Part shown: piece after piece, positions 25,053-33,965 of the stretch
Layout: each line of letters opens with the position of its first letter
How positions within the stretch are numbered: the stretch's first letter is position 1
Assembly (NCBI RefSeq): GCF_030499575.1
Contig: NZ_JASTLC010000001.1
Coordinates: 6,162,001-6,226,000, forward strand
From: Streptomyces sp. DG2A-72
GTDB taxonomy: Bacteria > Actinomycetota > Actinomycetes > Streptomycetales > Streptomycetaceae
DNA length: 64,000 nt
Direction of reading: 5' to 3'
Notes under the pieces: model-generated
What the model saw: only the letters and a program-made list of their open reading frames with translations
What the model was told of the DNA's origin: nothing
Database searches by the model: none
Position numbers and translations under genes: made by a program

Positions 25053-26255
25053 GTGACATTCCGTAAGTCTCTCCGTATAGGCCGCTCGGTGGTGGTTCTG
25101 GGAGCTCTGGCCGGCCTGGTCGCCTCCTGTGCCTCCGAGCCGTCCGGGGCGCAGGTGAAGCCGGGCGGGCGCTCGTTCACCGTCGCCGCCGCGGGTGATG
25201 TGCTCATCCACCCCGAACTGGTCGAACAGGCGGCCAAGGACGCCAAGAAGACCGATGAGGGGCAGGCCGGGCTGGACTTCGGACCGCTCATGGCCGGGGT
25301 GAAGCCGGTCATCAGCAAGGCCGATCTGGCCATCTGTCACATGGAGACTCCGGTCGGCACGCCCAAGGGCCCCTTCGAGGGGTACCCGGAGTTCCTCGTC
25401 CCCCCGCAGATCCTCACGACTCTCAAGGACGTGGGTTACGACACCTGCTCCACGGCCTCCAATCACACCTACGACCACGGCCTCAAGGCCGTGAAGCGCA
25501 GCCTGGACACGATGGACGAGGTGGGCCTCGGCCACACCGGGTCCGCGCGTACGCCCGAGGAAGCAGAGCAGATCAACATCCGGGACGTCAACGGCGTCAA
25601 GGTCGCCCATCTCTCCTTCTCCTGGGAGTCCTTCCTCAACCCCACGCCCGAGAAGGAGCGTTGGGCCCTCAACCGGATCGGCATCGACCCCATCAAGAAG
25701 GCCGAGGCCCGGGCCCGCGAGAAGGGCGCCGAGGTGGTGATCCTCTCGGTCCACTGGGGCCTGGAGCACTACAACGAGCCGAGCGTCCCGCAGCTGGAGC
25801 TGGCCGAGCGGATCACCAAGGAGACCGGGATCGACCTGGTGATCGGTCACCACTCCCACGTGGTGCAGCCCATCCAGAAGCTCAACGGCACCTGGATCGC
25901 CTACAGCCTCGGCAACCAGGTGGCCCGCCACTCCTCGCCGACCGGCCTCACCGAGGAGGGGGCGATCGGCTGGTTCGAGTTCAGGGAGACGACCGACGGC
26001 TGGGACGTCGGCGCCCGCTACCGGACCACGCTGGTCGACATCCCGCCGGAGGTGGAGGCCGGGGAGAAGGCGCCCGAGGGAGCGGTCGAGGACCATCGCG
26101 TGGTGGACGTGCGGCAGCTGCTCGACCGTCCCGGAGATCTGTCCGAGGACCGGCTCGCCCGCTACCGGCTGGCCGACGACCGCACCCGCGGCTTCCTCTA
26201 CAACCGGGGCGCCCCAGGTGGCGACGGTCTGGAGCAGCTCCGGCTGGGGACGTGA
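25053..26255 (+). CDS. CapA/PgsA-type poly-gamma-glutamate synthesis protein
   Basis: A 400-residue lipoprotein (signal ending LAGLVASC) with a PGA_cap metallophosphatase-like domain: AAAGDVLIHPEL near residue 46, ASNHTYDHGL at Asn137-His138, SVHWGLEHYNEP and GHHSHVVQPI at His266/267/269. CapA/PgsA proteins are needed for export or elongation of poly-gamma-glutamate at the cell surface. Family members also occur without a PGA role, but pgsB- and pgsC-like genes lie just downstream. The GTG 25053 start leaves little room for a leader, so the transcript may be leaderless. Confidence 0.85.
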   Translation: MTFRKSLRIGRSVVVLGALAGLVASCASEPSGAQVKPGGRSFTVAAAGDVLIHPELVEQAAKDAKKTDEGQAGLDFGPLMAGVKPVISKADLAICHMETPVGTPKGPFEGYPEFLVPPQILTTLKDVGYDTCSTASNHTYDHGLKAVKRSLDTMDEVGLGHTGSARTPEEAEQINIRDVNGVKVAHLSFSWESFLNPTPEKERWALNRIGIDPIKKAEARAREKGAEVVILSVHWGLEHYNEPSVPQLELAERITKETGIDLVIGHHSHVVQPIQKLNGTWIAYSLGNQVARHSSPTGLTEEGAIGWFEFRETTDGWDVGARYRTTLVDIPPEVEAGEKAPEGAVEDHRVVDVRQLLDRPGDLSEDRLARYRLADDRTRGFLYNRGAPGGDGLEQLRLGT

Positions 26256-26302
26256 CGAGTGACACAGGCAGCGGTTGCCCGCCGAAACCCAACCCCGGCG
26301 CG

Positions 26303-26319
26303 TTTTAACTGTCTTTTAA
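26303..26319 (+). promoter_or_regulatory. A+T-rich direct repeat upstream of the HAMP-protein gene
   Basis: TTTTAA occurs at 26303-26308 and again at 26314-26319, an 11-bp period, inside otherwise high-GC DNA. It lies in the 117-bp gap between the capA-like gene and the HAMP-protein gene. CTTTTAAA also occurs on the minus strand upstream of the GT2 gene. It could be an operator or promoter element. Confidence 0.3.
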
Positions 26320-26372
26320 AGTGACGGCGTCTCATGTCCGCGTCAGCGGTGGCTCCTGCGAGCGCCTGAGTA

Positions 26373-28718
26373 GTGAAGAGGCGAAGGAAACCACCGGTGA
26401 TTTCGACACAAAGCGCGCCACGCCCAGGACGGGGCGGGCGGCGGCGTATGCGCAGACGCGCGGACATGCCGCTCCTGGGCGGTATACGACCGCCGATCGC
26501 GCTGCTGTGCCTGCTGATCCTCGCCCTGGCCGGGCTGACCGCCAAGGTGCTGGGCCCCGCCGGTGAGCCGGCCGTGCCGAAGGCGGTGCTGAGTTCCCAG
26601 CAGTACTTCGCGCAGGACGGCGCCATCGCCCTGCGTGCGTCGATCGACGAGCGGGTCACCGACCTGAACCGCACCGCGGCCGCGCTGAAAGCGGGGGAGC
26701 CCGCCGATCCGGAGCGAGTGCTGTCGGACCTGAGCAGGACGTACCAGAAGTGGACCGGCACCACCGTGCTGGACCTGGAGAGCGGCAAGGTGCTCGCCGC
26801 GAGGGGTGAAACGATTCCGCTCGCCTGGTTGGACAAGGACGTCCTGACCGGTGAGAACGCCCTCACCCCCCGCATGGTCCGGCTGCAGACCGGTGACGTG
26901 CGGCTGATGACCATGGCCCTCCTCGACTGGAAAGACCGTCCGCAGCAGCTGCTGATCGCCTCCAACAGCCTCTCCGTGCCCGCCATCAACCTGGGCCCGT
27001 TCCGCTCGATGGCAGTCGTGGCCCGGGGCGGCGAGGTCCTCGCCACGGCCGGCTTCGAGCGGGCCGAGGCGCTCAACTCGGACGCGGAGCGCAGCGAACT
27101 CTCCTTCCTGCAGAAGCAGATGACCCGGCTGTCCGAACAGGCGGCCAAGGAGACCGAGCAGGACCCCGTCAGCGCCAGGGAGCCCGGCTCGCGCGGCTAC
27201 CCGGGCGTCAGCGGAACCCTGCTGGGCGACTCCTACAACGGCCGTATCGCCACCGCCGGATACGCCTCCCTCGCCTCCGCCGACCCCGAGCAGCGCCAGA
27301 GCGTCGGCGCGGGCCTCGGGCTGACGGTCGTGGCCATGCTGCCCGTGGTGCAGGAACAGGCCGCCGGTCAGGAGCGGGAGCTGTACGGGCTGGTGGCGGC
27401 CGGCGTCCTGGTGATCTTCGGGCTGGTGGCGGCGGCCCTGCTGTGGATGGCCGTGCAGCGGCCCCTGCTGGGGCTCTTCCTGGAGTCCCGCCGACTGGCC
27501 CGCGGCGATCTGACCCGTCCCGTGGCCGTGCCCCGCTGGGGCGAGGCCGCCCGCGTGGGCGCGGCCTTGGAACGGCTGCGCGGGCAGCTGTCGGACGGGC
27601 GGGCGGAGACCTCCTCCGGCAAGGCCACGGGCCGTAGGGGCCGGCTCGGACTGCGGGTTCCACTGGCGCTGACCGCCGCCCTGCTGTTGCTGTGGTGCGT
27701 GCCGGTCGGTCTGCTGCTCAACCGCACGGACGCCTCGGTGAGTGTGCCGAACACCATGGTCAACGACCAGCGCGACCGCACCGACCTGGTCGCCGACCGC
27801 GTCCGCCGGGCCCTCAACGAGGCCCAGGCCGACCTCGTCTCCATCTCCCGGCTGATCGACGCGGACGACCCCGACGCCACCAGGGGTGTGCTCGACGACG
27901 CCCTGCGCAAGCACACGCGCTACGGCTCCCTGTACGTCGTCGACGAGGGCGACGTCGTCGCCCGCGCCGGGGCGGAGCCCGACTCCGCCTGGAGTGAGGA
28001 CGAGGAGGGCGACTCGCTCGTCCGCGTGTCGGGTGAGGGCGGCAAGAAGCCGGTGATCCAGGCCGGGGCCGCCGTACCGGACCACAAGGGCATGACCCTG
28101 GTCGGCGAGGTACGGGTGGAGTTCCTGAACTCGCTGCTGAACCGGCCCGGTCTCGGCGAGGTCCGCGTGGTCGACACCAAGGCCCGGACCATCGCCGCCA
28201 GCGACGGCTTCCTGGCCTTCGAGGGACTGCCGCGCGAGTCGCTCACCGACCTTGTGCGGGCGGGCAGCGTCAGGGTGGGCGCGGGCCCGGTGGAGAACGG
28301 CCTGCTGATCCGCGAGGGGCGCTCGGTCACCGTCGCCGCCGCGGCACCCTTCTCCGGCGGCGGCGTGGCCGCCGACATCGGCTGGACCGTGGTCAGCTGG
28401 CAGAACGCCAAGCACTTCGAGATCGCCCCGTACGAACGCGAGGACCGCAGCGTGCTCGCCGGAATGCTCGGGCTCGCGCTGATCGTGGTCTGCCTGGGCT
28501 GGATCCACCTGGTCGTGGTCCGGCCCCTGCGCGCGCTGGCGAGCAGCGCCGAGAAGCTGGCCGACGGCGACCTCAAGACCGTGCTGTACCCCCGCTACCA
28601 CGACGAGGTCGGGGCCGTCGTCCGCAGCCTCGAACTGGTCCGCCAGCAGTTGCAGGCCCGCAGGCAGAACCAGGCGCGCCGGAGTGCCGAGCCCCGGCTC
28701 GGCGCCGGAGGAAGGTGA
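26373..28718 (+). CDS. membrane protein with two sensor-HAMP modules and no output domain
   Basis: A 781-residue protein with two similar halves. Each has a membrane helix (about 40-60 and 430-450), an extracytoplasmic sensor-like domain, a second helix (about 335-357 and 690-715) and a HAMP-like linker. The first linker ends RLARGDLTRPVAVPRWGEAA and the second KLADGDLKTVLYPRYHDEVG. No kinase, cyclase or methyl-accepting domain follows. It may be a structural partner or regulator of the PGA synthase. GTG 26373 is used; GTG 26397 is an alternative with a GAAGGA site. pgsB follows after 6 bp, so the genes are co-transcribed. Confidence 0.75.
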   Translation: MKRRRKPPVISTQSAPRPGRGGRRRMRRRADMPLLGGIRPPIALLCLLILALAGLTAKVLGPAGEPAVPKAVLSSQQYFAQDGAIALRASIDERVTDLNRTAAALKAGEPADPERVLSDLSRTYQKWTGTTVLDLESGKVLAARGETIPLAWLDKDVLTGENALTPRMVRLQTGDVRLMTMALLDWKDRPQQLLIASNSLSVPAINLGPFRSMAVVARGGEVLATAGFERAEALNSDAERSELSFLQKQMTRLSEQAAKETEQDPVSAREPGSRGYPGVSGTLLGDSYNGRIATAGYASLASADPEQRQSVGAGLGLTVVAMLPVVQEQAAGQERELYGLVAAGVLVIFGLVAAALLWMAVQRPLLGLFLESRRLARGDLTRPVAVPRWGEAARVGAALERLRGQLSDGRAETSSGKATGRRGRLGLRVPLALTAALLLLWCVPVGLLLNRTDASVSVPNTMVNDQRDRTDLVADRVRRALNEAQADLVSISRLIDADDPDATRGVLDDALRKHTRYGSLYVVDEGDVVARAGAEPDSAWSEDEEGDSLVRVSGEGGKKPVIQAGAAVPDHKGMTLVGEVRVEFLNSLLNRPGLGEVRVVDTKARTIAASDGFLAFEGLPRESLTDLVRAGSVRVGAGPVENGLLIREGRSVTVAAAAPFSGGGVAADIGWTVVSWQNAKHFEIAPYEREDRSVLAGMLGLALIVVCLGWIHLVVVRPLRALASSAEKLADGDLKTVLYPRYHDEVGAVVRSLELVRQQLQARRQNQARRSAEPRLGAGGR

Positions 28719-28724
28719 CCGGCT

Positions 28725-30449
28725 GTGCTGTACCTCTACTTCGTGCTGCTGATCGGCGGGGTGTTCCTGCTGATCGCGGGCATCATCGAGCAGCGCAGGC
28801 ACTACGCCGCCCTGCACACCATCCCCTCCCGGGTGCTGGTCAACGGCATCCGCGGCAAGTCCTCCATCACCCGGCTGTGCGCGGGCGCCCTGCGCGGCGG
28901 CGACCTGGTCACCGTGGCCAAGACGACGGGCACGGCCGCGCGCTTCATCCACCCGGACGCCACGGAGGAGCCGGTCTACCGCAAGTTCGGCATCGCCAAC
29001 GTGGTGGAGCAGATCGGCATCGTCCGCCGGGCCGCGACCTACCGTCCCGACGCCCTCGTCATCGAGTGCATGGCGGTCATGCCTGCCCTGCAGGAGGTCA
29101 ACCAGAGCAAGCTGATCCGCTCGACGATCGGCGTGCTCTGCAACGTCCGTGAGGACCATCTCGCCGAGATGGGGCCCACCCTGGACGACGTGGCCCGCTC
29201 GCTGTGCCGCTCGATGCCGGAGGACGGCATCTGCGTCACCGCCGAGAAGGAGCGCTTCCACATCCTCCAGGAGGAGGCGGACGCCCGTAACTGCAAGCTG
29301 ATCTACGCGGACCCCGAGACCGTCACCGACGAGGAGCTGCGCGGCTTCAGCTGGTTCACCTTCAAGGAGAACGTGGCCATCGCACTGGTCGTGGCGGACC
29401 TGCTCGGCATCGAGCGCAAGGTCGCGTTGCAGGGCATGTACGACGCCCCGCCGGACCCCGGTGTGCTCTCGGTGGAGAAGTACGTCGCCCCCGACGGCAA
29501 GCGGCTCGCCTTCGCCAACGTCTTCGCGGCGAACGACCCCGAGTCCACCCTGATGAACATCAACCAGCTGCTCGACCTCGGCGCGATCCGCCGCCCCCTG
29601 AACGTCGTGATCAACTGCCGCCCGGACCGGGTGGAGCGCAACGGGCAGATGGGCGAGATCATCCCCGACCTGCGGCCGGACAACGTCTTCGTCATCGGGC
29701 ACCCCTCCAAGAGCGCCATCGACGCCATCCCCGCCGACTGGCGCGACCGCGCGGTCGACCTCGGCGGCGAACGCCGCGCGGCGGACGAGTTCATGCCGAC
29801 CCTGCTCGGCCGGATGTCCGACGGCTCCTCCCTGGTCGCCATCGGCAACATCCACGGTCAGGGCGAGGAACTCCTCGAGTATCTGGCCGAGCTCCCGGCG
29901 GACGAGAGCGACGCCGACGAGGCGGGGCAGTCGGCCGCCGCCGCACCGCACCAGCCGCAGCGCCTGGACCCGTACGCCTCGTACCCCACGGCCTACGAGG
30001 AGCGGTACCAGGCCTCGCAGACCCAGGAGATCCCGGTGATCAGCATCCCGGCCCAGGCGCCGGGGCGGTACGCCGAGGCCCCGGGCGCCTATGCCGGGGC
30101 CGTGCCGGGCGGGGATCACGGCATGGGGCAGCCGTACGGCGAGAGCCGGCAGTACCCAGGAGCTCAGCAGCGGTACGCCGAGGCACAGCAGTACGGCCAG
30201 GCCGGGCCGCAGGCCCCGGCGCAGTTGCCGCCCGGGGCCGGGCAGGCGGAGCTCTCGGCGTGGTTCCGCACCGCGCGTCAGTCGTCGCCGGAGCCTGATC
30301 AGGGTCAGGCTCCCGGCCCGGGAGCGCGCGGTTCGCAACCGTCGTACGGCGCCGGGCCCGTGCCGCAGCCGTACGCCGACGATCCCTTCGGCCGGCCGCT
30401 GCGGCAGCCGACGGACGACGACGGAGGGGGACACCCGCCGCGCGCCTGA
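28725..30449 (+). CDS. poly-gamma-glutamate synthase PgsB/CapB
   Basis: A 574-residue Mur-ligase-like amide ligase that should polymerise glutamate at the membrane using ATP. One N-terminal helix (residues 2-20) is followed by P-loop NGIRGKSSITR (about 39-49), VIECMAVMPALQEVNQSK and NCRPDRVERNGQMG blocks typical of CapB. The recognisable core ends near residue 390, close to the roughly 393-residue length of B. subtilis PgsB. The remaining 180 residues are a Pro/Gln/Tyr/Ala/Gly-rich tail with repeated YAEA/QY-type units, apparently disordered. The start is GTG. Confidence 0.88.
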   Translation: MLYLYFVLLIGGVFLLIAGIIEQRRHYAALHTIPSRVLVNGIRGKSSITRLCAGALRGGDLVTVAKTTGTAARFIHPDATEEPVYRKFGIANVVEQIGIVRRAATYRPDALVIECMAVMPALQEVNQSKLIRSTIGVLCNVREDHLAEMGPTLDDVARSLCRSMPEDGICVTAEKERFHILQEEADARNCKLIYADPETVTDEELRGFSWFTFKENVAIALVVADLLGIERKVALQGMYDAPPDPGVLSVEKYVAPDGKRLAFANVFAANDPESTLMNINQLLDLGAIRRPLNVVINCRPDRVERNGQMGEIIPDLRPDNVFVIGHPSKSAIDAIPADWRDRAVDLGGERRAADEFMPTLLGRMSDGSSLVAIGNIHGQGEELLEYLAELPADESDADEAGQSAAAAPHQPQRLDPYASYPTAYEERYQASQTQEIPVISIPAQAPGRYAEAPGAYAGAVPGGDHGMGQPYGESRQYPGAQQRYAEAQQYGQAGPQAPAQLPPGAGQAELSAWFRTARQSSPEPDQGQAPGPGARGSQPSYGAGPVPQPYADDPFGRPLRQPTDDDGGGHPPRA

Positions 30450-30512
30450 GCCGCCTGCCGGCCACCGCCCGCCTCGCCCCCGAACCCGCATCCCCCTCGT
30501 CCGGAGACCCCC

Positions 30513-30995
30513 TTGACCACCGCCGCCCTGACCCCCGAGATGGCCGCCCTGGGCATCGCCATAGGCCTGTTCTTCTCGCTGCTCTGCTATCTCACGACCA
30601 ACCTGTCGCCCGGCGGCATGATCACACCTGGCTGGCTCGCGCTCACCCTCATCGAGGACCTGCAGCGCGCCGCCATGGTGGTGGGTGTCACCGCCCTGAC
30701 CTACGGCGGTACCAAGATCATGCAGCGGCTGGTGATCCTGTACGGCAAGCGGCTGTTCGCAGCGGTGGTGCTGCTGGGTGTGCTGTTGCAGGCCACGGTG
30801 ATGATCGTGCTCTCGATCGAGTTCCCGCTGCTGTACGGCAACCAGACCCTCGGCTTCATCGTGCCGGGCCTGATCGCCTACCAGATGGTGCGCCAGCCCA
30901 AGGGAGCCACCCTGCTGGCCACGGGCACCGTCTCCCTCATGGCCTACATCGTCGTCGCCGCCGGCCTGCTGCTCGGCGTCATGCCGACCGTCTGA
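30513..30995 (+). CDS. poly-gamma-glutamate membrane protein PgsC/CapC
   Basis: A 160-residue integral membrane protein with four to five helices. LTTNLSPGGMITPGWLAL near residue 30 and FPLLYGNQTLGFIVPGLIAY near residue 110 match the PgsC/CapC family, the membrane partner of PgsB. The start is TTG 30513 after a GGAGACCCCC site. It is preceded by a 63-bp gap after pgsB and followed by the NlpC/P60 gene after 18 bp. Confidence 0.87.
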   Translation: MTTAALTPEMAALGIAIGLFFSLLCYLTTNLSPGGMITPGWLALTLIEDLQRAAMVVGVTALTYGGTKIMQRLVILYGKRLFAAVVLLGVLLQATVMIVLSIEFPLLYGNQTLGFIVPGLIAYQMVRQPKGATLLATGTVSLMAYIVVAAGLLLGVMPTV

Positions 30996-31013
30996 GAACC
31001 GAGGAGCAAATTG

Positions 31014-32093
31014 ATGGCAGGGAAGAAGAAGTCGCGGCCCGTCGTCACGGGCCTGGTGCTGCTGGCGCTCGTCGGCACCTCCGGCTACCTCACGGTCGAA
31101 CTGCGGGGGCAGGAGGAGGCAGGCGTCACCGAGGTGCGCAACGTCGGGGTCCTCGAGGGCGGCCGCAGCACCGGGGCCGCCTCGACGGACACGGGGAAGG
31201 AGACCTGGTCCCGGCTGGAGAACCCGGCGCGGTCCGTGCTGCGCGGGGGCGACGGCCAGATCAAGGCCGTGTTCACGGACGACGCGCGCACCGCGACCCT
31301 GACCGGCCCGGCCCGCACCTTCCAGGAGCCGACCTCGACCGCGTCGAAGGTCAGCACGACGGAATGGGTACGGCTGATGCCGGAGCCCTGGTCCAAGGGG
31401 GCGGAGCAGAAGAAGTGGTTCAAGGACTGGTACGCCGAGTACCAGGACAGCAAGGAGGACGACCTCTTCGCCTTCGCCTTCCAGTACGTGGCCGGCACGC
31501 CGGAGAAGAAGGACGAGCAGGGCACCGTCTACGCCGGTGACGCGAACTTCGGTCCGCTGAACACGGCCGGGGCCGAGGGCGGCGACCTGCGCCTGGAGGA
31601 GTCCGACTTCTACGACTACCTCGGGGTCCAGTACCCCTTCCGGGACGGGGTCGTCGGGCAGCCGGAGAGCATGCGGGCCAGATCCCTGGACTGCTCGGGC
31701 TTCATTCGCATGGTGCTGGGCTACCGGGCCCGTTACCCCCTGATGTCCTCGGACACCTCCGGCGACGGACTGCCCCGTACCGCCAACGGCATGGCCCGCT
31801 CCAAGGAGGGCGTCGACATCCTGCCGCTCGCCGGGATCTCGGCGAAGGACCGGCCCTCCGCCATCGACCAGCTCCAGCCGGGCGACCTCGTCTTCTTCAA
31901 GCTCGACACCCGTACCGGTCAGCGACTCGACCACGTCGGCATGGTCCTCGGACATGACACCGAGGGGCACCTGATCTTCGTCTCCAGCCGTGAGGAGGTC
32001 AACGGGCCGACGATCGGTGACGTGGGTGGTGTCTCCCGGCTGGACGGCAACGGCTACTACGCCAAGACGCTGCGCAGCGCCAAGCGCCTGTGA
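31014..32093 (+). CDS. secreted NlpC/P60-family hydrolase
   Basis: A 359-residue protein with an N-terminal signal/anchor (about residues 8-26), a 190-residue middle region without recognised domains, and a C-terminal NlpC/P60 domain. The catalytic Cys227 is in RSLDCSGFIRMV and His307 in RLDHVGMVLGH. Such enzymes cut gamma-glutamyl bonds in peptidoglycan stems. PgdS of Bacillus uses the same fold to cut poly-gamma-glutamate, which fits the position directly after pgsC. ATG 31014 follows GAGGAG at 7 bp. Confidence 0.82.
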   Translation: MAGKKKSRPVVTGLVLLALVGTSGYLTVELRGQEEAGVTEVRNVGVLEGGRSTGAASTDTGKETWSRLENPARSVLRGGDGQIKAVFTDDARTATLTGPARTFQEPTSTASKVSTTEWVRLMPEPWSKGAEQKKWFKDWYAEYQDSKEDDLFAFAFQYVAGTPEKKDEQGTVYAGDANFGPLNTAGAEGGDLRLEESDFYDYLGVQYPFRDGVVGQPESMRARSLDCSGFIRMVLGYRARYPLMSSDTSGDGLPRTANGMARSKEGVDILPLAGISAKDRPSAIDQLQPGDLVFFKLDTRTGQRLDHVGMVLGHDTEGHLIFVSSREEVNGPTIGDVGGVSRLDGNGYYAKTLRSAKRL

Positions 32094-32252
32094 GTCGGCC
32101 GGCTCCGGCCGTCTCCGGTCGGTCCGGGTGGCACCCGGGGCATGGCGTCCGAAGACGCGGCTGGGGTCGGCAGTCGTACCGATGCGGCTGCGTCTTCAGG
32201 CGTCAGGCGCCGGGGAGCCGGCTGCTACTGAAGCGCGGGTGAGTCCGAGGGT

Positions 32253-32277
32253 GGCGGCCGGCTGATCGTCGGCCGCC
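32253..32277. terminator. hairpin between convergent genes
   Basis: GGCGGCCG (32253-32260) pairs with CGGCCGCC (32270-32277) around a 9-nt loop, between the convergent NlpC/P60 gene and the membrane-protein gene. It could terminate both transcripts. The rest of the 202-bp gap has further short GC-rich stems but no gene. Confidence 0.45.
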
Positions 32278-32295
32278 GTCATGCGTCGGTTGCCG

Positions 32296-33186
32296 CTACT
32301 CGTTCGCCGCCGCCGACGCCTGGGCCTCGCCGCGCCGGCGGATCTGCCGGAACGTGAACTCCTGGAGGTCGTCGCCCGTGCTGAAGACCTCCGTGTTCTT
32401 GTCCGTCACGTCATTGCCGTTGATGAAGCCGGCCACGGTGAAGTAGGCGTAACGGCCGTAGGAGTTGGTGGTCGTGCGGCAGGTGGCGGCATTGCAGAAG
32501 GGCTTGACGCCGCCGCCGGACAGGGACGCGACGATGCTCTTGTCGTCGGCCTGTCCCTTGGCCTTCGTCGCCTGTGCCTCGGTGTTGAAGACGGCCACGC
32601 CGACCGTCACCGCGATACCGCTCCTGGTGTAGGTGACGCGCAGGAAGCGGCTGCAGTCGTTGGCCTCGAGGACCTTGCCGAGGGTGCCCTGTGCGTTGGC
32701 GGCCGAGGCGCAGTTCTTCGTGTCGGCCGTCGGACCCTTCTTGTACAGGGTCTCGCCCATGGTCAGCTGGGTGCCCGGGAAGAGGATCTCCGGGCTGAGC
32801 GGAGCCTTGTCCTTCTTCACGCTGGCCACGAAGTCCTTCGGGTCCAGCGGCGGCGGCGCGCTGGTCGGCGCGAAGGACGGGTCAGCGGCGCCGGACGCGC
32901 TCGGGATGTCCGCGGTCGACGGCAGCTGGGAGGACCCGTTGCCGGACGCCTCGCTGTCACCGTTCGCCGACACCACGGCCACGGCGACGGCGGCACCTAT
33001 CGCCACGGTGGCCAGCGCGCCGCCGCCGACGAGCAGCAGTCGGCGGCGTTTGTTGCGGGTCTCCGACGCCTCGGCGAGAGCGGCCCAGTCCGGAGTCTCG
33101 CCGTCGCCGCTGCTCCACGGCTGCTGCTGCGAATTCGGTTTCCAGGGGTCCCACTGGGACTGAGGACCCCCCTGCCCAAAGCTCAT
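32296..33186 (-). CDS. hypothetical membrane protein with Ser/Pro-rich linker
   Basis: A 296-residue protein. Residues 1-50 are polar (SFGQGGPQSQWDPW), followed by an RRR-flanked membrane helix (about 56-76), a 50-residue Ser/Pro/Ala linker, and an external domain with four cysteines (NCASAANA, NDCSRF, FCNAATC). It is probably a type II membrane protein with disulfides. I recognise no domain name. ATG 33186 is preferred, though no clear ribosome binding site is seen. It lies next to rplM and transcribes away from it. Confidence 0.75.
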   Translation of the reverse strand: MSFGQGGPQSQWDPWKPNSQQQPWSSGDGETPDWAALAEASETRNKRRRLLLVGGGALATVAIGAAVAVAVVSANGDSEASGNGSSQLPSTADIPSASGAADPSFAPTSAPPPLDPKDFVASVKKDKAPLSPEILFPGTQLTMGETLYKKGPTADTKNCASAANAQGTLGKVLEANDCSRFLRVTYTRSGIAVTVGVAVFNTEAQATKAKGQADDKSIVASLSGGGVKPFCNAATCRTTTNSYGRYAYFTVAGFINGNDVTDKNTEVFSTGDDLQEFTFRQIRRRGEAQASAAANE

Positions 33187-33268
33187 GGGCCGCATCTTAG
33201 ACGGGGCGGCAACCCGTGCGTCGGCCCGTCTCACAGGTCACGGTGGCATCAGCGGGCCCGAGGTCGTT

Positions 33269-33298
33269 TTGACCCGTCCGGGGCGCCGCAGGTACTCT
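33269..33298 (+). promoter_or_regulatory. candidate rplM-rpsI promoter
   Basis: TTGACC (33269-33274) and TACTCT (33293-33298) are separated by 18 bp, a good match to the vegetative streptomycete consensus. The start point would be near 33305, giving a leader of about 175 nt before the GTG of rplM. The leader holds no gene. Confidence 0.55.
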
Positions 33299-33479
33299 TG
33301 CAGTTCGTTATGTGTATTGGCTTGCTCATTCTCACGTGAGGGGCCCTTACACCGGTCCACCGGGCCGATGACCAGCGACCAGCACGCGGTTTGCGTCACC
33401 GCAGTGCGGTCAGGGCTGTCGTGATCGTCTTCGGTGACCTTGTCAGGACCATTCACTGAAGAAGCGAAGGCTACGAACC

Positions 33480-33923
33480 GTGCGTACGTACAGCCCCAAG
33501 CCCGGCGATGTCACGCGCCAGTGGCACGTCATCGACGCCCAGGACATCGTCCTGGGTCGTCTGGCCTCCACTGCGGCGTCCATCCTGCGCGGCAAGCACA
33601 AGCCGATCTACGCGCCCCACGTCGACACCGGTGACTTTGTCATCATCATCAACGCCGACAAGGTGCACCTGTCCGGCAACAAGCGGACCCAGAAGATGGC
33701 GTACCGCCACTCCGGCTACCCGGGTGGTCTGCGCTCCGTCCGTTACGACGAGCTGCTCGCCAAGAACCCCGAGAAGGCCATCGAGAAGGCCGTCAAGGGC
33801 ATGCTCCCCAAGAACACCCTGGGCCGTCAGATGCTCACGAAGCTGAAGGTCTACTCGGGCGAGAACCACCCGCACGCTGCCCAGCAGCCGGTTCCGTTCG
33901 AGATCACCCAGGTCGCGCAGTAA
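33480..33923 (+). CDS. rplM: 50S ribosomal protein L13
   Basis: A 147-residue L13, an early-assembly 23S-binding protein. [20 protein letters not shown] at the start, [20 protein letters not shown] and the C-terminal [16 protein letters not shown] are diagnostic. The start is GTG. It forms the usual two-gene operon with rpsI, 42 bp downstream, and marks the return to conserved core order after the first accessory island. Confidence 0.97.
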   Translation: MRTYSPKPGDVTRQWHVIDAQDIVLGRLASTAASILRGKHKPIYAPHVDTGDFVIIINADKVHLSGNKRTQKMAYRHSGYPGGLRSVRYDELLAKNPEKAIEKAVKGMLPKNTLGRQMLTKLKVYSGENHPHAAQQPVPFEITQVAQ

Positions 33924-33965
33924 GTCCGGCCACCCCCTAAGACTGAAGAGAATCTGAGGAGAATC

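Noticed and set aside
26343..31970. A single open frame of about 1875 codons on the minus strand across the PGA genes
   Set aside because: It is a GC-rich antisense shadow of genes with clear family motifs. Its composition (Val/Leu/Gly/Asp/His-rich) is that of the complement of high-GC codons, and it has no recognisable domain.
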